Source: Chalara sp. BL73 (Eukaryota > Ascomycota > Leotiomycetes > Helotiales). From it: a stretch of DNA of 64,000 nucleotides. The DNA is taken from the NCBI GenBank assembly GCA_918026815.1, contig CAKJVC010000001.1, forward strand, positions 124,001 to 188,000, read 5' to 3'. The notes under the pieces were generated by a model. The model worked only from the letters and a program-made list of their open reading frames with translations, ran no database searches and was not told the DNA's origin. A program made the translations under genes and the position numbers. Shown here piece after piece: positions 10,084 through 22,346 of the stretch (position 1 is its first letter; every line of letters begins with the position of its first letter).

Positions 10084-10903
10084 TACAAATACAGATAGAT
10101 ATGGAGGCAGGATTAAAAAATTCAGGATTCGTCCCTCCCATCGCTATAGAATTGGGGGGGAGGGTTTCTTTTCAGAACAAGTACCATTTCCGAAAATCGA
10201 ATTAGAGACATCTTTAAAATATTCTAAGATCCTAACCTCCGATGTATACCATTTCGTGGGTGCTTACGCCATATTTTCCATACCTGCGATGTCGAAAGAC
10301 CTTGCATCATCTCACTTTCTGTCATTAATTCTCATATCGACTCATCCTCCCTCTGAACGCATATGCCAAGAGACGCTGGAAGGGGGGCCATTATGAGTCG
10401 AGATATCTCATACCGAGGACCAACCAGGAATTTCTCCTATCAAGAATTTTTTTTTTGGAAAAAAAAAAGGGGGGGGGACTCAGAATGAGTCGAAAGATTT
10501 ACTTTTCCACTCATAACCCATCGTAAACAAATCAATATGATACAGCTCGCACTTTTACGGCGTTACGGTTGGATTTAAAGTTGTATATAAGATATCGTAG
10601 CATCACACGTAGAATCGAACATTAATAGGATTCAACGAGGCTCATAAATTGGACCATGCATTTCTTGAAAATCTTGATCTAGGTAAATCTCCTTTTCATT
10701 TCGTCCCTCCAAAGAACGCCGGGAAATAAAAGGTTATGATGGACACAGAATATTTTGCCGATGTGATTTCGTCCTTTCTTGGAACAAAGAAAAAGGAGAA
10801 AATGATCCATCCTAACCGACATCGTCTGAACCTACTCCTCCTCCAAGAAGCTCATTATCTCTTAAGTTACATTCTGAAGCGCTAATCGAGTGGTATGGAT
10901 AGA
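10084..10903. other. Convergent intergenic region with homopolymer tracts
   Basis: 3' flanks of the BRCT and bZIP genes. Around 10447-10478 runs of T, A and G follow each other directly. No gene seen. Confidence 0.5.
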
Positions 10904-11818
10904 CTACTTCTTCAACAACCCCCTTAAAACCTCGACCTCCCCTTGCAACTTTGCGACCTGGATCTTCAGCGCATCGCGCTCGGTTTGTGTTTCCTTGAGT
11001 GCCTGCTCGAGAGAAGACATCTGATCGACGCGCTTCTGGCGATAACGCCTGGCGGCGAGGGTGTTGAGAGTGCGTTTTTGGATTTTGGAGGCTGGCTCGT
11101 GAGATGATGTTGAAGGTGAGGGAGCAGGAGTAGGTTTTTTTGGTGAGCGGTTGGCGGATGAATTTGACAGTGAGTGTTTTTTTGAGTTCGAGAATGTTAG
11201 GGTGGGGTCCAAAGACGCGGACAAATAGCTTGAGGATCCTTGGGAGATCATGGATGGCGGGGTGTTGTTTGGAGATAGCTCTGTGAGGAGTGCGTTAGCA
11301 TGGCTCGAAGTGAGGAAGGAAGCTTCGATATATAAGGAATGACACACACCTTGATAAGAGAGGAGCTCCGGAGAGGACGCGGTAGCTGAAAGGGTTTCGG
11401 ACTCGGGTGGGAGTGAGTTCATGTATGATATCTGATGCACATCTTCTAGTAGATCGAACACGTGACTAGTGGCGGACAAGAAGTCATTCGGTAGTTCAAC
11501 ACCTGGCCATTCGGACCAGGTATCAGGGTTTGGGGTATGTGTTTGCGAATGCCAGGCTTCCGGCTGAGAGGATGGTAATTGTGAATTATCCAGAAGATTG
11601 TCTGAACTACAGCCAGTGAATTGGTCGTAATACAGATCTGGGCCAAGATGTAGCGATGAACCGTCATCTTGGTAATTGATGGAACTCCAATCACCATGGT
11701 GGTACGAGGACAGCGAGGTGACCAACTGGCTGGAAGAAAGGCACTGGGTGTCTGCTGGCTGCTGCTGAACTGGCGGCTGCTGCACACATTGCGGTGGAAT
11801 TTGTATACGCGGGCTCAA
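10904..11818 (-). CDS. bZIP transcription factor, about 280 aa
   Basis: The C-terminal 60 residues form a classic bZIP: basic region NTLAARRYRQKR (matches N-x2-AA-x2-[SCY]-R) followed by heptad leucines in LEQALKETQTERDALKIQVA and GEVEVLRGLL. The rest is rich in Ser, Pro and Gln, as in activation regions. A likely 69-nt intron lies at 11281-11349, with donor GTGTGT, branch GCTAACG and acceptor CAG; it is a multiple of three, so the frame also reads through. The first codon of the open frame (TTG at 11818) follows an in-frame TGA, so the true N-terminus is probably in an upstream exon I could not place with certainty. It resembles fungal bZIPs of the general-control/Meab type without being a clear CpcA, whose basic region differs. 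Confidence 0.82.
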   Translation of the reverse strand: MSPRIQIPPQCVQQPPVQQQPADTQCLSSSQLVTSLSSYHHGDWSSINYQDDGSSLHLGPDLYYDQFTGCSSDNLLDNSQLPSSQPEAWHSQTHTPNPDTWSEWPGVELPNDFLSATSHVFDLLEDVHQISYMNSLPPESETLSATASSPELLSYQGVCHSLYIEASFLTSSHANALLTELSPNNTPPSMISQGSSSYLSASLDPTLTFSNSKKHSLSNSSANRSPKKPTPAPSPSTSSHEPASKIQKRTLNTLAARRYRQKRVDQMSSLEQALKETQTERDALKIQVAKLQGEVEVLRGLLKK

Positions 11819-11984
11819 TCACCCGCTTTGGTCTCGTCAATTGGATATGGGGTTCAGAAGTGATTCTGAAGTTGAATACTGCACAAATTGTCTAGCAACT
11901 TTGAGGGAACTAAATACTCTTTCACAAATGGTGGTGGGTGATAAAAGTGGGGTGGTGAAGGCGAGCTGTTTGGGAAAGGTGAAA

Positions 11985-11993
11985 ATGACTCAT
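11985..11993. promoter_or_regulatory. Gcn4/CpcA-type site ATGACTCAT upstream of the bZIP gene
   Basis: A perfect nine-base palindrome matching the optimal Gcn4/AP-1 site lies about 165 bp upstream of the open frame, in the likely leader or promoter. A near match (CGAGTCAT) lies about 100 bp further upstream. This suggests control by general amino-acid control or self-regulation; binding is inferred. Confidence 0.5.
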
Positions 11994-13054
11994 GCTCTTG
12001 GCTGCCGCAACATCCACGGCAATCAACAGGATTCCAATGAACAGAATGCAAATCCCTTCAATTCATGCACCTCGCCTCGTTTGCGTGAGCCGAGTCATAC
12101 CTTGCTGATCCTGTCCCAAGCCGTGAGTGGTGGATGAAAGGACAGGGCAGGATATCCATTGGAAATGTCGATGTCCATCACTTGTCACAATTTCATTTGC
12201 ATCTAACGGCACCTGCGGCGACGGATTTGCATTGTGATCCCAGATGAGGATATAAAGGTTTTCAATGGAGTATCAAGTCATTATATTTCCTCAAATCAAC
12301 AACAGCTACTAAATGAAATAAGGAAAGGCACCACTCCAGACACAAGAAAATGGCAGCATCGCAAACAAGTCTGGCTTCTCTGACGATCCGAAGTGCAAAC
12401 TTGCCAATAATTGAGAGACACTAGCAAACAGTTAGAACCGTACAGAATTGGCCTGAGAAAATGGACGCTGCTATGTCCTCAGACCAAACACGTGCAATAC
12501 CAAGCTGGAGGTTCTGGCATCACATCCCCAACAGGCATATTCATAGCTATCGTCAATACCAGCATACCCTACCTCTTGGCACGACATGAATCTGCGATCT
12601 CCAGGAATGGTAGATGAAAAGGGATTGCTGTTCTTCGGATCGTGTTGCCTCCCGTGCGCAGCTCCACCACCATCAAATGTGCCATCCTTGCATTCTGGAG
12701 CACAGCGGTGAAGTGATCAACCTCGTACAACTACTAGGCATATGATGTATTCCTGATACTGCCAGTTGTCACTTCGGCGTCAAAATAGTAAACTTATATC
12801 CGCAATAATTGTAAATGTGACTCGACCACTATAGGGTCTTCTTTGATTGATATTTCGGACCGTGGGGGTATGCCAGTATCAAATCTACGACTTACCTGGG
12901 TAATTCAAAGTTAGCAAGCCTATCTTCGCAATAGTGCATAAAGTTGAGAAAATAAAGTGCGTCTCAGGTCTTTTCAGTCTTACAGAGTCATCAACCTGCA
13001 AACTTGAACGGCTTCGTATCCATGCTTGTACTGACAGCGGTCTAGAACTGTAAG
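11994..13054. other. Long upstream region of the bZIP gene, no gene recognised
   Basis: Contains CT- and CA-rich tracts typical of fungal promoters. Small frames only. Confidence 0.4.
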
Positions 13055-13338
13055 CATATGACCCGCGCCCACTATACGCCGTCGCCTTTGGTCGCAAATG
13101 CTATGGAAGAACATTACAACTCCTGAAGAAAGCGCTATCAGATGATATAGATATACCCGACAGTTTCACCGAAGCACTTGCTGGCTTGCGCAAGCGCAGT
13201 CTTGCCAAACAGCCGGATTGCCTAATAAGTTCGGAAACTGCTGCCAAAGACCAGAACCAAAACCAGGACAAGCTATTGAAGCAGTCGGACCTTTTACCAG
13301 TTGTTCATCATGGAGGCACAAATATGACGGGTGTGTAA
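13055..13338 (+). other. Coding-like open stretch, unrecognised
   Basis: A plus-strand frame without an ATG start stays open for about 94 codons and ends in TAA at 13336-13338. It has protein-like composition (for example GRTLQLLKKALSDD and FTEALAGLRKRS), and a possible acceptor (TGTAAG) precedes it. The short helical passage loosely recalls the C-terminal region of fungal zinc-cluster activators, but no upstream exon or zinc cluster is visible. It may be a gene remnant or chance. Confidence 0.25.
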
Positions 13339-14763
13339 TAGACAGGACACACCTTGATGATATGCTATTTCTTTGTACGGCAATCACAGCCTTGTCCGGG
13401 GCCAACTCGTTGCCCAGCTATGCGCATTCCCCCATGATATAGTGCACACGATTTTAGGTGGGAACTTGTATGTCTTCACATTTTTCCAGATCGCCATCTA
13501 GCTAATCTGCCGCAGATCAGCCTCGCAATCCCAGGAACAGTATGCTCAGTTTGTTTGGATGGTTGTTGTCGCGACCATAGAATGAGTGAGAGGTCGATAG
13601 AAAATGAGAGGGTTCGGCATAAAAATCACGCTGCCAGCAAACGAATGACGGGTTAGGCTCAATGAGAGACGTCTCATTACCTGGAACTGACATTTGCTTC
13701 ACGATCGAACGCGATGGGGGCGGTCTTCTGGACAAATCCTCGTATTTGTCATGGCCGAGAAGTGCGACGGAGGGCCTGGTAGATAAGTCAGACTCAGCAG
13801 CAGCAGTGGTTGGACGCCGAGCATATCCAGCGGCATGGGGATTGTGCCGGGTGATGATTGTTGTTTGGATCTGTATCTTTTCGGTCTGCATTGACTCGGA
13901 GGAACAGATGGGAAGGCTGACAAGGTCCTCCGTGACCTGACATCTGCCAAGACATAGAAGGAGACGCGTTGATTGGTGGGTGAAGTGTTACGTGGGACCG
14001 ATCCCCTGTCATTGGCTAAAATAGAATCGCCGATCATGTAAGCGAGCTTATAATAACCTCCAGGACTGATATTCTGCTGTAATATATATCATGTCGTTGG
14101 CCAAGCACACCCCCCAACCCAACCAACAAGCCTTCTTCATCAACGCCTCTTCCAAAAGTAGTATTATTATTCTGACAGCAGTGATGACCCCAAGAATGAA
14201 CTTGCTTCATTTCCCCTTTCTCCTGCTTCGGCTTGGCATGTCAAACACGAAATTTGGTTATTTGAGCATCTCCAAGTGAAGCATGCTTATTGTTGTTGTT
14301 GTTGCTGCTGCTGCCGCCGTTTTTGTATATAAAACAGGCCGTGTGGTTCGGGGAGTTTCTTCGTGTCGTGATCGCTCCTTGAACCCAGCATGTCTTTTCC
14401 TGTACCATGATTTTCAGGTGTAGACAGCATTCTCGAGGCTCTCCGGACGCCATGTCACCACTTCGCCGCATTGGCGTCAAATCAGATGCTTGTCACACCA
14501 TTCCATCCCACCCTGGATCGGAAGCGAACCTAGTGATTACTTCTATGGCTTGCTGAGCATCTTGCCGTTGGCTATAGCGTTCATCTGATGCATGGAATTG
14601 TGTGGCTGCTGGCTCGCAAAACAAATTGAGCTGATGCCCCAGGCGAAATTAGGTCTGGGCTGACTGTCATTTATTATACAATGGAATGCGCCTCCCGTCT
14701 CTGGAAATCTTCTGACTCCTAAGGATGTAACTTTTTGCATCAAATGTACCATATTCCTTGAGA
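13339..14763. other. Intergenic region with a trinucleotide microsatellite
   Basis: A 124-codon minus-strand frame (13517-13891) is possible but has no family resemblance. A TTG/CTG/CCG microsatellite sits near 14290-14319. Confidence 0.4.
14290..14319. repeat. Trinucleotide microsatellite (TTG)n(CTG)n(CCG)n
   Basis: About thirty bases of pure triplets: four to five TTG, then CTG, then CCG. Not inside a supported gene. Confidence 0.85.
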
Positions 14764-16201
14764 ATGCTCGTGGTTCTGGCTCTCGCTCTTATTGTCGGGT
14801 GGAGTCTCGCTCAACGACCGGATAACGCGACAGTCTGCGATTATTACGCACTAGCTCGATATGGAGAGAGCAATAATGTGACACAAGCAAAGTTGATCGA
14901 GAACATCGTGGCTCTTGCATATGGTGGACCCTTTAACCTACCTGAGGTTGATCCGGAATTAACTGGAATCATAAATCCTGGGCGCTTCGACAATGAAACA
15001 GTAGACCTGAAGCCATGGTTCGATGGCACACTTGCCTCCTCTAACTTTAATGATGGGCCGACCGCGATCAATTGGCTAGATGGAGGTGGTTCAAAGCCGT
15101 TCTCCGATTTCCTGACTGGAGGCACCCCGACTGTTATTATGAAGAACACAACGAATCAGTTGTATGTGTCTTGTCCCAACTTATATACCGTAGTTCTGAC
15201 ATGTATTTAGTCGCCTTTTCAATCACTGGCTCGTAGCCTTCAGCCGTGTTTTTGACTGCTCTTTTCCCATTGCACCCGCCAAAATTGGAAACACTGGCGG
15301 ATCCCCATCACTTAGTCTAGCATATGTTCACAAATATATGGATCTTAATCATACATCCTTAGGCCACTTCATCAATCAACTCGGGCTAGCAGCTATTCAC
15401 TATGGGTTTTCACAACAAGACAGCGATACAATTTCCAGGAATCTCAATGCTCAGTATAATGTCCGGTGTGCTCGGGCAGTACAGCTCAATCCATCGCGTC
15501 CTCCTCAACTGCTATCGTTGTGCCAGGACGAGAGCTGTCCATTGGCACCGAATCCTGATTGCGCAGCATATGTCAATCTCAAACCTGGCGATAGCGTTAA
15601 TGCTTCAGGTGGGGCTACAACCATACTCTCTACCCAAACTATACAGAATTCCCCAACAAACACTCCGGGGTCGCCATCCCCGGCTTCTACAACATCCGCA
15701 GGAACAGGATCAGAAACATCTGCCTCACAGAGAGACGCCACAAGAGATGATTCTGATAAATTAGGCCCAGGCGCAATTGCTGGAATTGCAATCAGTTCGG
15801 TAGTGGTAGCTCTCATGGCAATTGGGTTGGCTCTTTGGTACTTCAAGAAGCGCAGTCCTCCAAAATCAGACTACACTCCATCATCTGCATACATTACTCC
15901 AGCATTCAGCGAGGGCCACCGATCTACAATATCAAGTATTCATCCACCGGACAGCAGTGCAGATCCCTGGCGCCCTCCTCCGATGATGCAGGTGCCAATC
16001 GCTGAGCTACCAGATGTTCCAGATATCCCAGATAATTCTAGTCCACAAAAATCACCAGCAAAATTTTCAAACTTCTTACATCGACAAAAGTCCCCTGCAA
16101 AGCTTCCCGACTATTCGACTCCGCAAAGGTCACCGGCGGACCCTCGATGGGACATTTCTCCAACAAGCCCACTGCATCGTAGTGGGGCAGTAAGATCTTA
16201 G
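14764..16201 (+). CDS. Secreted/cell-surface single-TM protein, 462 aa, conserved fungal family
   Basis: Two exons, 14764-15161 and 15211-16201, joined over a 49-nt intron with GTATGT donor and TTTAG acceptor; the frame closes to 463 codons. A signal peptide is evident (MLVVLALALIVGWSLAQ). The lumenal part (residues about 20-260) carries repeated N-glycosylation sequons and the passage AYVHKYMDL followed by CPLAPNPDCA, which I recognise from a widespread uncharacterised ascomycete family. A Ser/Thr/Pro-rich linker leads to one membrane span (GAIAGIAISSVVVALMAIGL) with a basic stop-transfer KKR. The cytosolic tail of about 140 residues is proline-rich, with three copies of a S-P-A-K/D-type motif (QKSPAK twice, QRSPAD). 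The topology suggests a wall sensor-like protein, but the function is unknown. Confidence 0.82.
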
Positions 16202-17175
16202 GGTAGATCTCATCTCGCAACCAGAGGGTACAATGAAAACCAATAGCGGCATACCATGGGCAAGTGGCCATATGGAGACGCGAAGCGGCCAACACATTCG
16301 ATAGAAATGTGATATACACATATCAATAAGTGGTATATTTGAAAGAGTTCGACCTGGAGGAATTAACCCCGGCGGAAATTTGGCGTTTGCTCTTGTCTTG
16401 ATCGTGTTTGGTCAAGGAAATTAGACTTGCCATAAAGTTTATTCAAGCGTAATTATTTTGCGGCTGGACACCACTGTATATAGAATATTAATGACATACT
16501 ATTCACGGCCAGCGCCTGCTCACAAATCAACCACCATATTTTGCAAGTGCCATATATTACTTCATTCACTAGTTTCTCAGCATTGGTATTTCGATATTAA
16601 TGCCCCACAATCATGCAGTTTAGATATTTCGCTTCAGGTATATCAATGCCTGGATTACTCTAGCATTTATCATCTGATCAGTCTGAAATAACACTCACGA
16701 CCTTTGGATATCAACACACTTGTATGTTCTCCTTTGGACAGAATCAAAGATCTTATCAGTACGGTTGCCATGGTACGCTCAGCTGATTATTTTCTTCTAT
16801 AGTTAGCTAGGACCCATATCCGAAGTCGAGGATTGCCAGTATAAGAGCTAAAGAGGCATAATTTTATGGAGCTGACGATTTAAGACGAAGGCTAACACGA
16901 ATGGGGATCTTTAGCCCTTGAAGGGTCAATATCTAGCTAAACATCTTCTATAACAAGCTCGATCTGCCATTAGAAGCCTCCAAGTCCGGTTGCCAGTCAC
17001 TACCCCACGATTGCCGCCACCGAAAACGCGTTTCTCTACCCATATCATCATTATATGAATTAAAAATTAGGAATCAACGGTCATCAACTATGCACCACAT
17101 AAAAAGCAGTCCAATTCCAAGCCAAACAGCGCAAAACATGAAATTTTCGAAGATCTGAATAACGAATCACTCCCT
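16202..17175. other. Intergenic, no gene seen
   Basis: AT-rich spacer between the 3' ends of two convergent genes. Small open frames only. Confidence 0.5.
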
Positions 17176-17973
17176 TCAATCCTTCCCGCTTCTAGCCTTC
17201 TTTTTTTCGGGTTCTTCTTCCTCAACCTCTTCTTCCTCCTCACTCCCACTCTGCATCGGGGTATTCTTTCTCTTCTCTACATCCCCACTACTCTTTCTCG
17301 TCTCCTCAGCCGGCTGCTTCTTCTCGTTCGTTGCCTTCTTCCCGCCCACCTTCTCATTTCGCTCCCTCTTAGGTCTCCCAACTTTCTTCCCCGCACTGCC
17401 GTCCGACCTCTCCTGTCCAGACCCCGCTCCGTCCTCCTCAGACCCATCTACATCATCCCCCTCATCCTCCTTCCCATCACTTCCATCACTTCCATCACTC
17501 CCATCCCCCTGCTCTTTCCCACCTTCCTCCAACCCCTCCGATGCCTCGGCCGAAGGTCCAGAGTTCACCCTAGAAATTTCTGCTTTCTTAGTCTCGTCAG
17601 ATTTCTCCTCCGGCGCTCCTTTCTGCGGTTTGTTCTTGCTCCCGGCCTCGTTCTCGTAATCCCCTCCCCGTTTCTCATATTCCTTTGATAATTTCGTGGC
17701 CTACAATTCCGTTTAGCCTCCCGCTCTCCCAAAATACAATCTTCATATCGCATCTTTCATGAGGATGTGAGAGGACAGGGGAGCATACCTTCCAAGCAGA
17801 CCATTGTCCCTTCCCGCTTCCATCTTTATTTGTTTCACGCTTCACTTCTGAAGCGGCGTCAGCGATTGTATGAGGTGAGGAAAGCAGGGGAAACGAAGAG
17901 GAATGGGGGGGATACCTTCTTTCACTTCCTCTCTCAGCTTGGGATCTGTGGGTTTTCCTTTTGATGACGGCAT
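17176..17973 (-). CDS. Conserved charged, probably nuclear fungal protein, 213 aa
   Basis: Three exons on the minus strand: 17973-17916, 17847-17789 and 17700-17176; donors GTATCC and GTATGC, acceptors TTCAG and TGTAG; 214 codons in frame. The first 60 residues contain the conserved core (GKGQWSAWKATKLSKEYEK, then GGDYENEAGSKN) found in small ascomycete proteins of unknown function. The rest is highly charged and probably disordered: an acidic Ser/Gly/Asp stretch, an AT-hook-like GRPKRER, and a Glu-rich then Lys-rich tail. The composition suggests a nuclear or chromatin-linked role, which is inference only. Confidence 0.8.
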
Positions 17974-19170
17974 TGTGGGTTAAATGGACCCTCTCGATCT
18001 CCAAGAGCGAACTCTGTATCCTTGAATTTCAAATTCAGAGCTGGAAGGTATTTACACAAGACTTGGTGTGCGAAGAAACGGTCTACCACACATATGAGGA
18101 TGAGGGAATGGGTGAGGATGATGAGAGTGCATATGCATATGGAATGGCTGCGAGAAGTCATGACATCAGGATCTGAAACCGGGACCTGCCAAGGCGGGTG
18201 GATCCGAGCTTGTTTTTGTGGAAAAGGGGGAGGTTCGCTTAGGTGTGGGTCCCTTTGGCGACAAGCATGATGGGATGAACGTGCAATCATATTTTCTTGT
18301 CCCTGGTATATATTTACTTTTTAGATAAAGAACCAATTCTTGGGTTGGATCCTCTCATTCGATCAATCTTATAGATAGGTCTCGGGTTCCCCCTGATATT
18401 CTTAGTCGTGGTCGGTTGTCCTTCCGGACCCGGCAAGTATAAGCGGTATGGTTGTAACAGGCATTGTACGCATAGCCTTGATCATTGTCTTACTTTGCTT
18501 CAGCACGTTTGGGACAGCCACTTATTGCAGGCCGGCTATCTGCGACCCTCTTAACCATAGGGCCCGGTCCTGCGTGGAGCTGCAACCTCATCCCTCTATC
18601 TGCAGATTTGTACGCGAGATCTTGTTTTTAACTTTGATCTACAAACTCTCAACCCTATGGACATGGTCCACAGAAAGGCGCACCACACCAATCTGGATTG
18701 TAAGGTTTGGGTGTTGGCTTCCGCTTCGGCTTTTCAGTCTTAGTTTCAGCTTTAGATTCTAATTTTGAGGGAGTAAGAGCCGGCGATTTGGTGGGATTGT
18801 CGGCCGCAGGCGTGCTCCACGCTATCGTCAGGGTCCCTTATGGTTTTGAGCTCAAATAGATAGTTTTGTTGAAGTTGGAGGTAGCTGTCGTTGAGTGGGT
18901 GCTGTCCGATGACGTTTGGAATGAGGGTGAAGCATGGGCAGTCTTTGTTTGGATCCTATGGATTCGTTAGAAGGAAATAAGTACAGCCTTTGACATATTG
19001 AAACTTATCACTGCACAATAGCCCTTGTTTCCCTTGCAGGACTCCTCAGAGCAGAGAGGCTATGTAATGGTGAGCCTGATTATTGGCACTTTAATGTTTG
19101 GACTTACTGAGGTGCTGGTTCTTTTCGTCCCAGGAGGGCATTTATTTTCGGAATAGGTGATGTAAAACAC
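17974..19170. other. Intergenic with possible small or broken exons
   Basis: A plus-strand frame at 18448 begins with a strong signal-peptide-like stretch (IALIIVLLCFSTFGTATYC) but the remainder does not look like a protein. A minus-strand open stretch at about 18770-18960 is also protein-like. Neither can be called a gene; the first could be the displaced 5' end of the metallopeptidase relic downstream. Confidence 0.3.
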
Positions 19171-19837
19171 CTGTAAATGCCAAGCGACCTGGCTTATGTG
19201 GACTGGCCGGATGGTGGCCAAGGAGTACTGGATCATTTAAATATACCCCGCGTTTTTAAAAGTTGCGACGAAGCAAAGTTCAAGCTCGGAAGGGATATCA
19301 AAGCACAGATGTGGGGGAAACTGATGAGAGGTCTCAAGCCCATTGTCACGATTTAGCCATGGACACAAATTGATGCTGTCTCTTCATTTGAGAAAATCTT
19401 ACACCGTGAGGTAGGTACTGGTATTCGGAGATTTCTTACCTACATTCTAACCTTAAAGCTCACCCATGCCCATGGGGTATTCAGTCGACAAACAGATAAT
19501 GTCCGTGACGAAGAAGCTGGAGAATCAATTTGGAAAGCTTACGGTAAGTTGAAATAATTATCGAAGCCATTAATAGCCTATTCGTAGGCCGGTAAAACTG
19601 TAATTTGCTCTCCGCTCGAATAGGAAATACTCCTAATGGTCAAATGGGGCTTGAGAGGAACGGAGGTATTGACCTTTTAAGCCACTTCTTAATAGATTTC
19701 CTCAAACCTAATTATTTATAGATACCTATGCCTTATTTAGGTCCGCAGCACGGATGCTCGCCGACGGTCATACAGTTAGAATTAACGGCTCATTCACTTG
19801 TGCTAGAACAACGAAGATGAAGGAGCTCGTGGAATAA
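19171..19837 (+). pseudogene. Zinc metallopeptidase relic (M35/lysine-specific-like)
   Basis: Exon-like blocks 19171-19410, 19459-19543, 19624-19665 and 19732-19837 join in one frame over short introns with proper GT/AG ends. The C-terminal half shows LTHAHGVFS after an intron, WKAYGNTPN and NGDTYALFRSAARM, the order seen in fungal deuterolysin-like proteins (zinc helix, then an N-x-DTYALFA tail). Two defects stand out. A TAG stop interrupts the frame at 19354-19356. The zinc motif reads H-R-E|L-T-H across the splice instead of HExxH, with one extra residue. The N-terminus and signal peptide are missing or unplaced. It looks like a recently lost secreted protease. Family call moderate. Confidence 0.5.
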
Positions 19838-20664
19838 ATTGATTGAAATGATAATAGCAGGCTGCTGAGTTATTTGCAATTAAAATGAATTGACTTTACG
19901 GGCTACCTTTGAAGTTTTATACCATTTTTGGGCTACATTTATTGGATTACACGACGAATTTCGGATTTTTCTATAGTAATGTTTCACCATAATGCATCCT
20001 ATAGCTTTCTAAATCGGAGCCCATCTTCTAACATAAATCTTATGGTGAGTAACCTACATGCTTCCCCACGCGGGCATACCCTACCTGTAACAGAGCTCAA
20101 GTTCTTTTTCGCAAATTTTAATCCACTGAGTGGTATCTGTCGGTTATTGTAAGCCATTCAATTGTGAATGTGAGGTTGCGTATGCAATATAACATTGACC
20201 ATAGAATACAGCTCGCTTAATTCGATACTGCACAAACAGCTCTATTATAAGCGGCCCCTATGAATGTGAACTTGACAGGCCAACATCAGTTCTTCCTTCT
20301 CATATTCTTTGTTCATATGTCTTTCCGCAAAGCCGTTAAAATAGACCCTCTATATTAGTTGCATAGTGCAATAAGGTTATGCTTAACTAGAAGACTCTTC
20401 TTCTACAGCCAATCTGTGAATCGTTTTGGTTATGCTTTTGTTTTGTTTGCTGGGATCCGGGCTATCGCCGGCAGAAAAAGCGCAGTAAAAGTAATCGTAT
20501 ATCATATGAGAGAAGTATAGGATATCATCCGCCGCTTTTTGAACCGTCACTTCTTGGGCCGCGAACGGCAGTTGCAATTCAAGAACGCAGCTATTGGCGA
20601 TCTAGCACAATACGCCTTGTCTGTGTATTCTCTCACCCGTCGCCAAATGTAGGCTATTATTTTA
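19838..20664. other. AT-rich region, no gene seen
   Basis: No supported coding sequence. It may include the eroded 5' part of the DUF7730-like relic that follows. Confidence 0.45.
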
Positions 20665-21135
20665 TTGCCTAATCGTCTTGCAACTTACAATAAAATCAGA
20701 TATTACGAAGCCATATTTCATCTATATGCAGATAACCACTCCGAAACATCTACCAAAGCGATAGTAAAATATTTTGACCTCTTCTTGCTGCCACAGCGTC
20801 TCCATTCAACTTCCTTTCGCTTCAGATGGTCTTATACTGGCATTCCAGTCTTCCATTTCCAATCAGATGGAAGTCATTTAGGCGAAGGGCCACAATACAA
20901 GTATAAAACTTGGAAAGTATGTGGAATAATATAGCCAGTATGACTGGGCTACAAAACCTGTGCATTCAACTACACCTCGACGGCGAGATTTGGCAAGACA
21001 TTCCCGAGGAAATATTATTCTCAGCACTGGAGACTATAATGGCTGTCACATCACGCTGACTATTTGAACTTGGCATCTCGCTTGACTCTTCTATTATCGC
21101 AACACCGCCATGGCAAGCTCTACCTTGTATCTTTC
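20665..21135 (+). pseudogene. DUF7730/F-box-like relic
   Basis: A plus-strand reading gives LFLLPQRLHSTSFRFRWSY, then MTGLQNLCIQLHLDGEIWQD and ALETIMAVTSR, which matches the C-terminal half of the DUF7730 family (F-box-like fungal proteins with a solenoid-like tail). The frame is broken between the blocks and by TGA at 21057-21059. No N-terminal LPxEIR-type motif is found upstream. Related remnants occur on the minus strand at 35.4-37.3 kb. Confidence 0.5.
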
Positions 21136-22346
21136 GATTCATGAACTTTTATGAATGCCCTACAACAACTTGGGATGTCTTACTATTGCACGACTAGAGT
21201 TCTGTGGGGTTTGAAGCTCTCTACTTCTCAGCATCATGAGAGGAGCCATGGTTGTACTTTGTAAAGCCTATCTATAGGTCATTTATATCAAGTACTCTGG
21301 TAGTGGAAAAGCTCATAGTGCAGCATGAAAGATGAAGGACCCAATATCAACACGTAAACGTATTCGTTGATCTGATGATTCCTGAAGCGATTGAGGTGCT
21401 GATTATCCTTCCTGTCTAACCCACCATTGCATTACTGGAGTGGAACATGATGTGCTTATGAGAAAGCAAAGCGTAGGAATGATAAGACAATAAGGTATCA
21501 GTGAATGCACAATAATTTGGAAGCTTCGATTTGAAATAGAAGACGCACAGTATTGTTGTGTGCGATCGTTCCCGGCTACATTCCCATCTACCACTATGAT
21601 CGGAGCGCCACGTGAGCCGCCATGTCTTAAAGATAACGGGATCGAATCGCAAGTCGCTTTTAAGGTTGCCTCTGAACTCCCATATCTATCGGGTCCTACC
21701 AGCCACGCCGTTATTCTAAGGCATGATAGGTTGGCAGCTGTAGGGTCTGAACCTACCAGGACAAGGTGTCTTCCCCTACGTTGGACATGTGAAAAATACG
21801 TCGCAGGTGCTCACTCGAGAAGCAGTGGCAGCCACCTCCCGGGAGCCCCTGGACCAGCTGGATAGCTATGACCACACGACAACAGAATTTTACCAGAACC
21901 GCCGTGGCTTGGCATGAAAGCCCAAAAGTCCTCCTTAAGGGATAGAAATCGCACTAAAAATACGGATGGTGGCGTACTCGGTTCTATACAGAGGACGTTC
22001 AGCTGTCACTCGCACGGACCAATGGGGTCGCAAAACAGGGCTGACAGGCTACTTAAACGCGCCAATCGCCATCTTGGCCGGGTTCATCGAGCCAATCAAG
22101 ATCTGATCCTATGGTAGTTGCAAGATGCTTGTTCCTGCAGCTGTGCATAAATTCTCCCCCAAATCTACAGTTTGTAGGGTTACAGCTTTGCGCTCGGGGT
22201 ATAATATCCCCAGGTCGCGCCAGCGGCGAGAGTTGCTTCGCATGCATCACCTTACAGTATGAACTACCGGTCGTGCCAGACTCGTGATCTGCAGCCCAAC
22301 CAACGGTAATCTCTCACTTTCACGGTTATTGGTGCTGCATTGGGAG
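21136..22346. other. Intergenic, no gene recognised
   Basis: Several frames of 60-100 codons occur on both strands without family resemblance. It includes the promoter and possibly an upstream exon of the membrane protein gene. Confidence 0.4.

Noticed and set aside
9381..10141. Several open frames opposite the BRCT gene
   Set aside because: Shadows of the coding strand with biased composition.
18770..18960. Protein-like open stretch on the minus strand
   Set aside because: No start, no splice context and no family match; too short to call.
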